NCBI GenBank assembly: GCA_002482565.1
Contig: DLGG01000139.1
Location: 9,708-36,288 of the forward strand
Direction of reading: 5' to 3'
Length of the DNA: 26,581 nucleotides
Source of the DNA: Solidesulfovibrio magneticus
GTDB taxonomy: Bacteria; Desulfobacterota; Desulfovibrionia; Desulfovibrionales; Desulfovibrionaceae
In this document: positions 8,201 to 15,779 of the stretch, in pieces
Numbering within the stretch: the stretch's first letter is position 1
How the letters are laid out: each line of letters starts with the position of its first letter
Translations under genes and position numbers: made by a program
The notes under the pieces: generated by a model
The model's database searches: none
Seen by the model: only the letters and a program-made list of their open reading frames with translations
Told to the model about the DNA's origin: nothing

Positions 8201-8265
8201 TGTGCGAACAGGCCCTGGGCCTGGATGGCCCGGCAGCGGGCGGGGAGGGGCATACGCCAGGGTAG
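5257..8265 (+). CDS. Large NAD-dependent glutamate dehydrogenase (about 115-kDa class)
   Basis: The enzyme would deaminate glutamate to 2-oxoglutarate and ammonium with NAD. The ATG at 5257, preceded by AAGGAG with a 9-base spacer, gives 1002 residues; the frame upstream of it looks non-coding. The catalytic core is in the second half: RGFHVRYREMARGGVRLVR, then QQLKNKDIPEGGAKAVLL, whose GGAK lysine is K500, matching the catalytic lysine motif of glutamate dehydrogenases. The nucleotide-binding segment is TGGPAGDVAGN at residues 625-635. The long N-terminal part (1-450) is a regulatory-type region with no named motif that I can see. About 1000 residues fits the yeast GDH2-like size class rather than the 180-kDa bacterial class. 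The gene is transcribed alone. Confidence 0.88.
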   Translation: MPEPSLPDAAVLTRSVNRDLRRQVSELAPWFAANMPAYYFRTHDAAEQARHLRALISGEVLTGGQSATLWDATRTRLTRIAPADGSCLLDHLAERAADNIRTSRLYASLDGRLRLDTFLLDPQPPVAPKSPAMRRAVAAMTAGGHLDPRFRQAFTAFLGGAPADYVEKFDPLRAARHFALARELDGRDGVRVELHLLADASESRLVVAMREPPRSGLLLQVAQTVLSEGLSILRGYTDRFVLAGGDLSVISLYVSRNGQALDPADAAWKRLRLLLRRVKWNLPAKDQPLAILASQHGFAPEEVELLGAGCECARQFLLPRNRYAFSMDNVQSVLLAHPARARALLDVFAARFDPQLPPRHREADDAPLAAAVLDGLDDELARQVFAAVIELWRHVLRTNFYLADRFGLAFRLDPGVIEAISGSPPPPGEHLPHALFFFAGPKMRGFHVRYREMARGGVRLVRTRTWAQLELESGRLYEEAKHLAESQQLKNKDIPEGGAKAVLLLDPGADPTLALKSAVDGLLDLLVPGETTDTLPGVVDYLGRPELVYLGPDEGITPDHIRWIVRRAAKRGYGWPRAFMSSKPEGGINHKRYGVTSLGVLEFADAFLREAGIDPDRQKFTVKLTGGPAGDVAGNALIQLFARYGDRAKVLAISDGHGAAYDPAGLDPAELARLVAAETSITGFDPARLSGPEAFVLAANTAEGAKARASLHNTVTADLFIPAGGRPDTINDANWSAFCDETGHPSARVVIEGANLFLTSGARRGLEAAGVLIAPGPSANKAGVICSSYEILAGMAMTEEELAACHGRYVEEVLVILGRKARNEAGLLLRERRRRGGTTGLVALSREASLEITALKDALSEAMARQAPAVADIAHDPLLTALIAAHCPPLVAARHLGQLFAVAPAAYLHAVAAAQAASAIVYAEGLGWLSRLAGLRDLMAVVRAYFVAAGELDRRLAALGRSRMPGRDELAGLLARSGRKVLCEQALGLDGPAAGGEGHTPG

Positions 8266-8511
8266 GCGGCCCTGGTCGGGAAGAGGCGGGATGGTTGCGG
8301 CCTCTGGCTGTTCCGGCCGCGGATTTCGGCCGATTGGGGTGCAAGGGGCCGTGCGAACAGCGCCTTGCGCCCGGAAGGTCTGAAAGATGAAGGGCAGGCC
8401 ATAGGCCAAAAAGATGCGGCCTAAACCCGGGAATGCGGCGTGGGAGGTGCGTGGGCAATGCGTCAGTTCGCCACGCCCGGACGGGCCGAGGAGCAGGCAA
8501 GCTGCCCCGAC

Positions 8512-9249
8512 TCAGATTTTGATGGGCGGCAGTTCGATGCGCGGCGGCGTGTCCCAGATGCGTTCGAGGAGCCTTTTGGCTTCGGCCAGATCGGGGTTTA
8601 TGGCCAGGGCTTCCCGGGCGGTCTTTTCGGCCTCGGCCAGATTGTGCTGCTCGTAGTAGACGCGCGCGATGTTGAGCAGCAAATGATCGTCGGCGGGGGA
8701 GAGTTCGCGAGCCCGGAAATAGTACTTGAGCGCCTCGTCAAACAGGCCCTTTTTGCGCAGGTTGATGCCGAACTCGTTGAACAGGTGTTTGTGGCGCGGC
8801 TCGAAGGCTTCCTCGATGCGCACCAGACGGTCGAAGATGTAGGAGGCCTTCTCGGTCTTGTCCATGGCCAGATAGACCAACCCCAGACCGAAGTTGGCCC
8901 GGATGTTGTCCTCGTCGATGCGCTTGATCTTGAGGTATTCCTGCTCGGCGCTGGCCGGCTTGTTGGACGCCCGGTAGTGGTCGCCAACGAGCAGGGGTTG
9001 GCTGAGCAGGCGATAGCTCAGGTCCGGCTCCAGGTGATAGTCCTCGAAAAGTTTCTCCCGGGTGATGCGAAAGGGCGCGCCCTGGCGCTTGAAATCCATG
9101 TCCAGGCTTTGGACGTCGAAAGCGTTGTCCTCAATTTCCTTGACGAACCAGTAGGTCTCGGACTGGGCGGTGCGTTTGGTGACGCCAAAACCCACCGTGA
9201 CGGCGGTTTTGAGTGAAAAGATGCCGTTGATCCGGTTTTCCTGGCTCAT
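8512..9249 (-). CDS. Tetratricopeptide-repeat (TPR) protein
   Basis: The 245-residue product has an N-terminal region of about 95 residues (motifs FGVTKRTAQSETYWFVKEI and DYHLEPDLSYRLLSQPLL) without a recognisable fold, then about four TPR units from residue 100 to 240. Typical TPR positions are visible in ANFGLGLVYLAMDKTEKA, EFGINLRKKGLFDEALKYYFRA and LLNIARVYYEQHNLAEAEKTAREAL. It follows the receiver-TPR gene at 9266 with a 16-base gap, and the two share near-identical repeat wording (GINLRKKG/GIDLRKRG), so they probably arose by duplication and work together as scaffolds. It has no signal peptide and should be cytoplasmic. Confidence 0.85.
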   Translation of the reverse strand: MSQENRINGIFSLKTAVTVGFGVTKRTAQSETYWFVKEIEDNAFDVQSLDMDFKRQGAPFRITREKLFEDYHLEPDLSYRLLSQPLLVGDHYRASNKPASAEQEYLKIKRIDEDNIRANFGLGLVYLAMDKTEKASYIFDRLVRIEEAFEPRHKHLFNEFGINLRKKGLFDEALKYYFRARELSPADDHLLLNIARVYYEQHNLAEAEKTAREALAINPDLAEAKRLLERIWDTPPRIELPPIKI

Positions 9250-9265
9250 GGGCGCGGCCTGGCGC

Positions 9266-10345
9266 TTAGACGTCCATGGCCAGGGCGGCCTGGCCGGCGT
9301 CGGGTGCGGTCGTTTGCGGGGCTTGGGCGAGGCCGTCGTATTGTTTGGCGCGCAGCTTGGCCAGAAGTTTCGCGGCCTCGGGGAAGGGATCGCGAAGGCC
9401 GATCGCCTGTTCCAGATGGTAAATGGCGCGGTCGTAGTCCTTGGCGAAAATGCAGGCCTTGGCGATGTTGTAGTGCAGGTTTTCGTCCTTGGGCGTGAGC
9501 GTCAGGGCTTGGGTGTAGGCGTGCAGGGCGCCGGGGTAATCGCCGCGCTTGCGCAGATCGATGCCCAGCGAATTGTAGGGGTTGACCGCGTCGGGGTTGG
9601 CTTGGAGGATCTCGGCGAAGAGTTCCTTGAGTTCGGCCAGGCGGTCCTGGAGGGCCAGTATCTCGGCGGATTTGTCGAGATAGGCCCGGTAGCTGGCGTC
9701 GTCGCCCTTGCCTTTGTAGGCATGGGCCATGCCCTGATAGGCCTCGGCGTACATGGCGTTTAAGGCCAGAGCCTTGTTGAAGGCCACGATGGCCTTGCCG
9801 TATTTTTGCCGGTGCAGGTAATCCATCCCCTTGTTGAACCAGACGGCGGATTCGTTTTCCTCTTCCACGATCTCGGAAAATTCCTGCAACGCCTCGTCGA
9901 AGCGGCCTTGTTGCACCAGTTCTTGAGCTGTCTGCAGTTGCTCGACTTCCACCTCGTCAACGCTGGTGGTATCCAGGGCCATTTGCAGATGCCGCTCCAG
10001 GGTGGTCATGGAATAGGGCCGGATGACGTAGCCGTTGCAGCCGGCGGCAATAGCCTTGACCACGTTTTGCAGGCCGCTTTCGGTGGTCACCATGATGACG
10101 GGCAGGAGCTTGGAACGGGTGGCCCGGCGCAGGGCGCGCAGGCAGCTGGCCCCGTCCATGCCCTTGACGGCGGCGTCTATGAGCACCACCTGAACGGCGT
10201 CTTCCTTGATGGGATCAAGCAGATCGTCGAGTTCGTCGGAGACGATGACGTTTTTGATGTTGAGATCAAGACAGCACTTCTTGTCTCGGGCGGCATGATG
10301 CAGGTTGTTGGTGAGGATGGCGACGGAGATGTTCGGCGTTTCCAT
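9266..10345 (-). CDS. Atypical receiver-domain protein with TPR tail
   Basis: The 359-residue protein has a CheY-like receiver (about 5-125) and six or so TPR units (about 135-340). In the receiver, D57 in VVLIDAAVKGMDG fits the phosphorylated aspartate and T87/T88 in VIMVTT fit the switch Thr. However, the acidic pair that normally follows strand 1 is replaced by LTNN (residues 11-14), and the conserved lysine before proline is R109 (YVIRP). It is therefore either phosphorylated weakly or used as a fixed interaction module. There is no DNA-binding domain; the output must be through the TPR scaffold. It is first in a two-gene operon with the TPR gene at 8512. A cognate kinase is not adjacent. 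Confidence 0.88.
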   Translation of the reverse strand: METPNISVAILTNNLHHAARDKKCCLDLNIKNVIVSDELDDLLDPIKEDAVQVVLIDAAVKGMDGASCLRALRRATRSKLLPVIMVTTESGLQNVVKAIAAGCNGYVIRPYSMTTLERHLQMALDTTSVDEVEVEQLQTAQELVQQGRFDEALQEFSEIVEEENESAVWFNKGMDYLHRQKYGKAIVAFNKALALNAMYAEAYQGMAHAYKGKGDDASYRAYLDKSAEILALQDRLAELKELFAEILQANPDAVNPYNSLGIDLRKRGDYPGALHAYTQALTLTPKDENLHYNIAKACIFAKDYDRAIYHLEQAIGLRDPFPEAAKLLAKLRAKQYDGLAQAPQTTAPDAGQAALAMDV

Positions 10346-10819
10346 GCTGCGCTCGGTAGTCGGGATAAAGTGCGCCTGTCTTGCACGCGATCCGGGCCGG
10401 GAAAAGCATGATGCCGAGCCTGGAGGCCAAGAAAGAGCGGGAATTGTCGTGCTTTAAAAAGCTACCATGCGTCGGCGGCAAAACCAAGGGAAAAAGCGGA
10501 AGTTCGGCGAGGCCGATTTGGCGGCCGTTGCTGTGCCGGTGCAGAGGATGCCGTCGCCATGATTTACACAGCAACAATTCCCGCTGGCATTTATGTTCCT
10601 TCGCAATGTCCGTGGTTGCCCCGCCCGTTTCCGGAGCAGTCGAGCGCCGTGTCTGATTGCAGCGTCGGCCTGTCGCGGCCGCATCGGCCAAGCGTGATGC
10701 TTTTCGAAAATAACAAAGGGGGCTGCAAGTTGCTGTTGCGGCAAAGGGAGCATGGCGTTTCCGGGCGCGGGACGCAACGTTGCCGCGCGCCGGCAGGATC
10801 GGCTGCTTTCTCGCGCCGG
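10346..10819. other. 474-base stretch without a supported gene
   Basis: This gap lies between the start of the receiver-TPR gene and the end of the DUF2207 gene, both on the minus strand. It is less GC-rich than its surroundings. A 91-residue plus-strand frame (10381-10656) has a Cys/Arg-rich, non-protein-like composition and no ribosome-binding site. The part near 10346-10470 must hold the promoter of the receiver-TPR operon, but I could not place clear hexamers or a sigma-54 GG-N10-GC element. No strong terminator for the DUF2207 transcript was found either. Confidence 0.5.
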
Positions 10820-12823
10820 CTACCAGCCTCCTCCTCCGCCTCCTCCTCCGCCGCCGCCAGAGCTCCCGCCGCCGCCTGAACCGGAAGACGATCCCGGGGC
10901 TGTGGATGAGGAACTGATGGCCGAGGAAAAACCCGAGCCGAGGTCGCCGGCGAAACCGCCGAAGTCGCCGGAACTCCAGCCCTGGCCGACGTACCAGACC
11001 GGCTGGTAGCCCTCGGCCGCCGCCCGCGCCAGCACGTCGGCGAATTGGTTGGCCCAGTCGTTTTCCACGTCCAGGGCCAGGGCGTAGGGCAGGTAACGCT
11101 CGAAAAGCTCGGGCGTGCGTTCCGGGGGCGTGAGCAGGTTGAGGCGTTCGCCCTCGCCCACGCGGAGATAGAGCCGAAAGCCCTCCAGGGCGTCCATGAC
11201 CCTCCGGCCGGCCTTGGTTGGGGCCTTGAGCAGGCGGCGAAAGATCGCGGCTTCCACGGCGATGGCGGCCAGGCAGGCGGCCGCCGGCCAGGAGACGGCG
11301 ATGGAAAGGAACGCCAGGGCGGCCAGCTCGCCAAGGACGAAGGGCAGGGCGAACAGGCAAGCAAACGCCGCGCCGACGATGCTCAGAAAGCGCGGCCGGG
11401 CCTTGGCCTTGGCCAAGGCTTGCATGGCGCGTATGGTCAGGGCGGCCACGCCAAAGCTCCACACGCCAAGCCATGCCAGGGTCATGCCGGCCATCTCCGG
11501 TTCGTCGGCGTTTAGGGCGACCAGGGCGAAAACCAGCAGGCAAAGCGCCACGCCGACAAGGAAATACACCCGATTGACCTGGAAATGGCTGCCCTCGTAA
11601 CGGTCCTTGAGGTCATCCCGAAGGGCTTTTTGCGCCGCCCGAACGGCCTGATGGTTCTCTTGTTCCAGGCGCACGGCCGGCGCGCCGCCAAGCAGGGCGT
11701 CGATGAGGCCGGCCTGCCAGGAATTCTGGGGGAAGCGCTTCTTGCCTCGCCCAACGATGTACGTTCCGTCGTCATCCTCGATGACGGCACCGCCGGCCAC
11801 GGCCATTTCCACCACTCCGGCGGCGAAGGTCTTGTCGTCATAGCCCATGCGTCGCAGGAAACGGGCTCCCGGGGCGCTGACTCCGTCCGGGGGCGAAAAA
11901 AGCGGGATAGTGACGCCCCTGGCCGGGTCTCGGCCGACGAGGAGCCATGCCACGACGAAAAAGACCGTCACCACCACCAGTCCGGCGGCGGCGAGGTGAA
12001 AGGCCCGGCTTGTCAGGATGCGCTCGGTTGGCGTGGGCAGGGTGACAAAGCCCTTGGGAAAGCTCACGGCCACGGTCAGGCCCGAACCTGGCGGCAGAGG
12101 CTTGGTCGTTTGGCAAAAAAACGTGCCCGGCCCGGTATGGGCGGTGAAATCCCGGCCCTTGGCCCCTGCCGGACCGGTGTAGGCGGCCCACTGTCCCGGC
12201 TGGGCTCCGGGCGGCAGGAAGATCGTGGTTGAAGCCTGATCGATGGGCAGCCGCCAGCCGTTGCCGGTGACGTTCCAGTAGAGTTCGTCGAAGTCCGCGA
12301 ACTGCCCGATCTGGTCGTCGGTGGCATAGGTCAGCTCATAGGTGTGTTCGCCAGGGTCGAGCAGTCGCCCCTTTTTGCCCATGTAGACCTTGACGCCGTT
12401 GCCGGCCGTCTCGGTATGATAGTCTTCGCCGCGTCCGTCGCGGCGCACACGTAGAACTTTGAAGCCCGTCGTCACGGTCTTGCCGCCGGGCATGTCGTAG
12501 CGGGTGGGGAATTCGCGCACGATGCCCTGACGGATGGACTGGCCGGCAGCCATGACGCGCAGGGTCTCGACCACGGTAAGGTCGCCGTTGGCGGCGATGG
12601 TCACCTGGCTGTCAAAGGACAGGATGCGTTCGGTCTGGGCGGCGGCCGGGCCGGCTAGGACCACCAGTAAGGCCAGGGCCGCCAGCAGGACGCCGCGCGA
12701 GCAAAACGCGCGGAGTCTGCGCGAAAAAGCCTTGTGTCCAAAGGCTTGTCGGCCGGCCGCCACACGCCTTGCTCCCGGGGACGATAGGCCAAAGCTGCCT
12801 GGCCGGGAGGCCGCCCGGTTCAC
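10820..12823 (-). CDS. DUF2207 family membrane protein with Gly-rich tail
   Basis: The 667-residue protein starts at a GTG (12823) whose last bases form a GTGA overlap with the lemA stop codon, so translation is probably coupled. After a long basic leader, residues 44-62 form a signal peptide ending near AAA-QT. An extracytoplasmic DUF2207 domain (about 65-260) follows, then a membrane helix (275-297), a cytoplasmic portion (300-415), and four more hydrophobic segments (418-438, 446-467, 479-497, 500-526). The C-terminus is a Ser/Gly tail ending in a run of eleven glycines and Trp, encoded by a simple GGN-type repeat at 10829-10872. LemA next to a Gly-rich DUF2207 protein is a recurrent pairing in bacteria; the role is unknown but probably at the envelope. 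Confidence 0.88.
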   Translation of the reverse strand: MNRAASRPGSFGLSSPGARRVAAGRQAFGHKAFSRRLRAFCSRGVLLAALALLVVLAGPAAAQTERILSFDSQVTIAANGDLTVVETLRVMAAGQSIRQGIVREFPTRYDMPGGKTVTTGFKVLRVRRDGRGEDYHTETAGNGVKVYMGKKGRLLDPGEHTYELTYATDDQIGQFADFDELYWNVTGNGWRLPIDQASTTIFLPPGAQPGQWAAYTGPAGAKGRDFTAHTGPGTFFCQTTKPLPPGSGLTVAVSFPKGFVTLPTPTERILTSRAFHLAAAGLVVVTVFFVVAWLLVGRDPARGVTIPLFSPPDGVSAPGARFLRRMGYDDKTFAAGVVEMAVAGGAVIEDDDGTYIVGRGKKRFPQNSWQAGLIDALLGGAPAVRLEQENHQAVRAAQKALRDDLKDRYEGSHFQVNRVYFLVGVALCLLVFALVALNADEPEMAGMTLAWLGVWSFGVAALTIRAMQALAKAKARPRFLSIVGAAFACLFALPFVLGELAALAFLSIAVSWPAAACLAAIAVEAAIFRRLLKAPTKAGRRVMDALEGFRLYLRVGEGERLNLLTPPERTPELFERYLPYALALDVENDWANQFADVLARAAAEGYQPVWYVGQGWSSGDFGGFAGDLGSGFSSAISSSSTAPGSSSGSGGGGSSGGGGGGGGGGGW

Positions 12824-13392
12824 GAGCCGGCTCCGGCGTCGAAGCTCACGCGTGGCACGGCGCGGTCGGCCGGGTCCTCGATTTCGAAATAGGGCAGGGG
12901 GCCAAAGCCCATGGACGAGGCCAGCAGATTGGCCGGAAACGTCTGGGAGCGGTTGTTTTGCTCCCGGGCCGCGCCGTTGTAGTAGCGTCGGGCGAGCTGC
13001 AGCTCCGACTCAATGGCGGCCAAATCTTGTTGCAGAGAAGTGAAATTCTCGCTGGCCCGCAGTTGGGGGTAGCCTTCGGCCACGGCGAAAAAACGGCTTA
13101 GAGCCTGGGTGAGTTCGCCTTCCAGGCGGTAGCGGGCGGCTTCCTCGGCAGTGTTCTGGATTTTCGTGCGCAGGCCGGTCACGGATTCCAGCACGCCGCG
13201 TTCATGGCCCATGTAGCCTTTGACGGCTTCAACCAGATTGGGGATGAGGTCGGCCCGGCGTTTGAGTTGAACATCAACGCCGCTGCGGGCTTCCTCGGCC
13301 AGGTTGCGGCCCCGGATCAGGCCGTTGTAGAGGGCGATGCCGTAGAGGCCAAGGAGCAGGGCGACGCCGAGGACGACGGACAGTGCGATCAT
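12820..13392 (-). CDS. lemA: LemA family protein
   Basis: The 190-residue protein begins with one membrane anchor (residues 2-22, IALSVVLGVALLLGLYGIALYN), followed by a helical LemA domain. The family motif is clear: LIRGRNLAEEARSGVDVQLKRRADLIPNLVEAVKGY, then SRFFAVAEGYPQLRASENFTSLQQDL, and RRYYNGAAREQN near 140. The C-terminal PYFEIEDP is also typical. LemA proteins are envelope-associated with an uncertain function. The gene is first in the lemA-DUF2207 operon (4-base overlap) and diverges from the histidine kinase gene across 164 bases. Confidence 0.93.
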   Translation of the reverse strand: MIALSVVLGVALLLGLYGIALYNGLIRGRNLAEEARSGVDVQLKRRADLIPNLVEAVKGYMGHERGVLESVTGLRTKIQNTAEEAARYRLEGELTQALSRFFAVAEGYPQLRASENFTSLQQDLAAIESELQLARRYYNGAAREQNNRSQTFPANLLASSMGFGPLPYFEIEDPADRAVPRVSFDAGAGS

Positions 13393-13556
13393 GGCGGAAC
13401 TCCTTTGTCGGGAAAAGGCGCATGAGCCGATACTGCAAGGTCATACGGAAACCGGCCGGCCAAGGCAATGGCCGGTTGCGCCCAAGTCTTCCCATGCCGC
13501 CTTGGCGGTGGTAGACGGAGAAAGCGACGTGCCAGGAAAAGGGAGCGAGAACCACA

Positions 13557-15590
13557 ATGGGCGCAATCGGCATTTGGGAAGAAACCGGTCGGCGGCTTGG
13601 TGAAGCCGGCCTGGGCGCGCGGCTGTCGGCCCTTGGCCATGACGCCCGCGTCCTTGTCCCCGGGCTGCCCCTGGCCGCCGACCTTGATGCGCTGGCGGCC
13701 GAGGCCGGGCTTTTGGCCCTGCACGGCGCGGCGGTGGCCGCCCGAAAAATCGAAGCCGGCGCGGCCGGATTTCCGGTGCTGGCCGTGCTGCCGTCCGGTG
13801 CTGACGACGCGGCCGTTGCCGCCGCTCTTGGCGTGGCCGACGAGGTGATCCGAGAGCCGGTCGGGCCGGCGGAATTGGCCGCCCGCCTGGGCAAGCTCCT
13901 GGAGCTTTTTCGCCAGGCGGCCGACTGCTGCGCCTTGGCGCAGTGTCGGGAGCGCCAGGAGGCGGCCCTGGCCGAAGCCACCGCTGCTCTTTCCCGCCGA
14001 GTAAGCGCTCTGGACTGTCTTTCCAAGGTTCACGCCGTGATCCAACGGTTCGGCCAGCCGCGAAGCCGCCTCTATAAAGACGTCATCGCCTTGCTGCCGC
14101 CGGCCATGCGCCGTCCCGATGCGGCTCACGCCCGGCTGCTGGTCGACGGAGCCGCCTTCGAGACGCCCGGCTTTCGCCCTTGCCCCCACAGCCTGCGCGT
14201 TCCCCTGGCCGGCTCGGCCCAGCCCGAGGCTGCTTTGGAAATGCATTACGAAACGCCCGATCCCCAGCAACCAGACATTGTCTTTCACGACGACGAGGCC
14301 GAGCTGGCCTTGCTCGTGGCCCAGCGCCTGGGGCGCACCCTCAGCCGGCTTGGGGCCGAGGCGGCCCTGGCCCGGGAGCGCGAATTTTCCGCCCTGCTCA
14401 TGGACGCCCTGCCCGGCGGGGTGCTGCGCTTCAATCGCCACGGGGCCATCGTGTTCAGCAACCCCCGGGCCGCGGCCATTCTGGAATTGCAGCAGCGCGC
14501 CCTGGCGGGAAACGTGTTCGACGACGCCGGGTTTGGCGCGGCCGATGCCGAAGGTCGTCCCCTGGCCCGGGCCGACCATCCCTTTTCCCAGGTGTTGGCC
14601 ACGGGCAAGCCGGTCTACGACATCCCCCTTTCCGTGGCCCGTCCCGGCGGCGGCCGGCGGTTCTTGTCGGTCAGCGCCGCGCCGCTTTTCGCTCCGGACG
14701 GCGGCATCGACGAAGTCGTGGTCAACATGGTCGACGTCAGCGGCCAAAAGGCCCAGGAGCGCCAGCTCGCCCACGCCCTCAAGCTCGAATCCCTGGGCCA
14801 GCTGGCCGCCGGCATCGCCCATGAGATCAATACGCCCGTGCAGTATGTGCTGGGCAATCTGGAATTTCTGGCCAACGCTTTCGGCCGCCTCATCGAGACC
14901 CTGGACGGCCTGGCCGCCGCCGCGCTCGACGCCGAGGGCGACCTGTGCCTGACCGAGGAACTGGCCCGGATGCTGGCCGACGAGGAACTGCGGTTTCTGC
15001 TTGAGGAATCCCCGTCCGCCATTCGCGAATCCCGGGAAGGCCTGGACCGGGTGACCGGCATTGTCTCGTCCATGAAACGCTTTTCCCATCCCGGAAGCGA
15101 GCTGCCCATGGCCGTGGATGTGGGGCAGGCCGTGGCCGACACTTTGGCCGTGTCGCGCGGGGCCTGGAAGTTTGCCGCCGACGTGCGCCTGGACATCGAC
15201 AAAGATTTGCCGCCGGTGCTTTTCGTGCCCGGCGACCTCCATCAGGTGTTGCTCAACATCATCGTCAATGCCGCCCAGGCCATCGAAGAACAGCACGCCG
15301 CCACGGGCGGCAAGGGGCATATCGACATCCGGGCCGTACAAAACGGCCCCATGGTGGAGCTGGCCGTGGCTGACGACGGCCCGGGCATGTCCGAGGAGGT
15401 GCGCCAGCGCGTCTTCGATCCCTTTTTCACCACCAAGCCCGTGGGCAAGGGCACCGGACAAGGGCTGGCCCTGGTTCACGGCATCCTCAAGCGCCACAAA
15501 GCCCGGGTGGAGGTGCTGTCCGCCCCGGGCCAGGGCACGAGCTTCGTCCTGAGCCTGCCGGTGGCCAATCTGCCGGAAATCGGCCGCTAG
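13557..15590 (+). CDS. PAS-containing sensor histidine kinase with degenerate receiver-like N-terminus
   Basis: The 677-residue kinase has three parts. Residues 25-118 look like a receiver fold that lost its chemistry: the strand-3 position reads LLALHG (H56, not Asp) and the Lys-Pro position reads EP (100-101). A PAS domain follows at about 275-405 (FSALLMDALPGGVLRFN to VNMVDVSGQK). The transmitter has the phospho-accepting H422 in GIAHEINTPVQYV, an N box (LLNIIVNAAQAIEEQ, near 563-577), VADDGPGM (G1) and GKGTGQGLALVHGIL (G2). It has no membrane helices, so it is cytoplasmic. INTPVQYV after the His is a subfamily feature of kinases from deltaproteobacteria and relatives. No response regulator lies beside it, so it is an orphan kinase. 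The ATG at 13557 follows a GGGAG-type site. Confidence 0.88.
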   Translation: MGAIGIWEETGRRLGEAGLGARLSALGHDARVLVPGLPLAADLDALAAEAGLLALHGAAVAARKIEAGAAGFPVLAVLPSGADDAAVAAALGVADEVIREPVGPAELAARLGKLLELFRQAADCCALAQCRERQEAALAEATAALSRRVSALDCLSKVHAVIQRFGQPRSRLYKDVIALLPPAMRRPDAAHARLLVDGAAFETPGFRPCPHSLRVPLAGSAQPEAALEMHYETPDPQQPDIVFHDDEAELALLVAQRLGRTLSRLGAEAALAREREFSALLMDALPGGVLRFNRHGAIVFSNPRAAAILELQQRALAGNVFDDAGFGAADAEGRPLARADHPFSQVLATGKPVYDIPLSVARPGGGRRFLSVSAAPLFAPDGGIDEVVVNMVDVSGQKAQERQLAHALKLESLGQLAAGIAHEINTPVQYVLGNLEFLANAFGRLIETLDGLAAAALDAEGDLCLTEELARMLADEELRFLLEESPSAIRESREGLDRVTGIVSSMKRFSHPGSELPMAVDVGQAVADTLAVSRGAWKFAADVRLDIDKDLPPVLFVPGDLHQVLLNIIVNAAQAIEEQHAATGGKGHIDIRAVQNGPMVELAVADDGPGMSEEVRQRVFDPFFTTKPVGKGTGQGLALVHGILKRHKARVEVLSAPGQGTSFVLSLPVANLPEIGR

Positions 15591-15596
15591 AGTCGC

Positions 15597-15630
15597 CCGG
15601 CCTCCGCTTGCGGCAGGGCTTTGCCCCGGC
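15597..15630 (+). repeat. Degenerate REP-like element, copy C
   Basis: GGCCTCCGCTTGCGGC followed by a small GGGCTTTGCCC hairpin resembles the GCCTCCGGCGGC-plus-hairpin layout at 2191 and 4641. It lies 7 bases after the histidine kinase stop and may mark its transcript end. Confidence 0.4.
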
Positions 15631-15779
15631 GGCGCTGCGGCGAGCCGTCCGTTATATCAAACCAAAGCCTGCCTTCGGGGCCGGAAACGGCCTTGTGCCG
15701 GGGTTGCCGACGATCACGGCCGGGGATAAAGTCGAGTCTTTGCCGCGTCATTTCGACTTGCCCGACGCCAGGAGGACGC

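Noticed and set aside
10381..10656. 91-residue plus-strand frame in the 474-base gap
   Set aside because: It has no ribosome-binding site, a Cys/Arg/Ser-rich composition, no recognisable motif, and shifts of composition within the frame.
10829..10872. Simple triplet repeat (CTCCTCCGCC-type) as a contingency locus
   Set aside because: It encodes the polyglycine tail of the DUF2207 protein; the units are triplets, so length changes would not switch the frame.
13389..15497. 702-residue minus-strand open frame
   Set aside because: It is antisense to the histidine kinase, which has intact catalytic motifs; the product is Gly/Gln/His-rich without domains.
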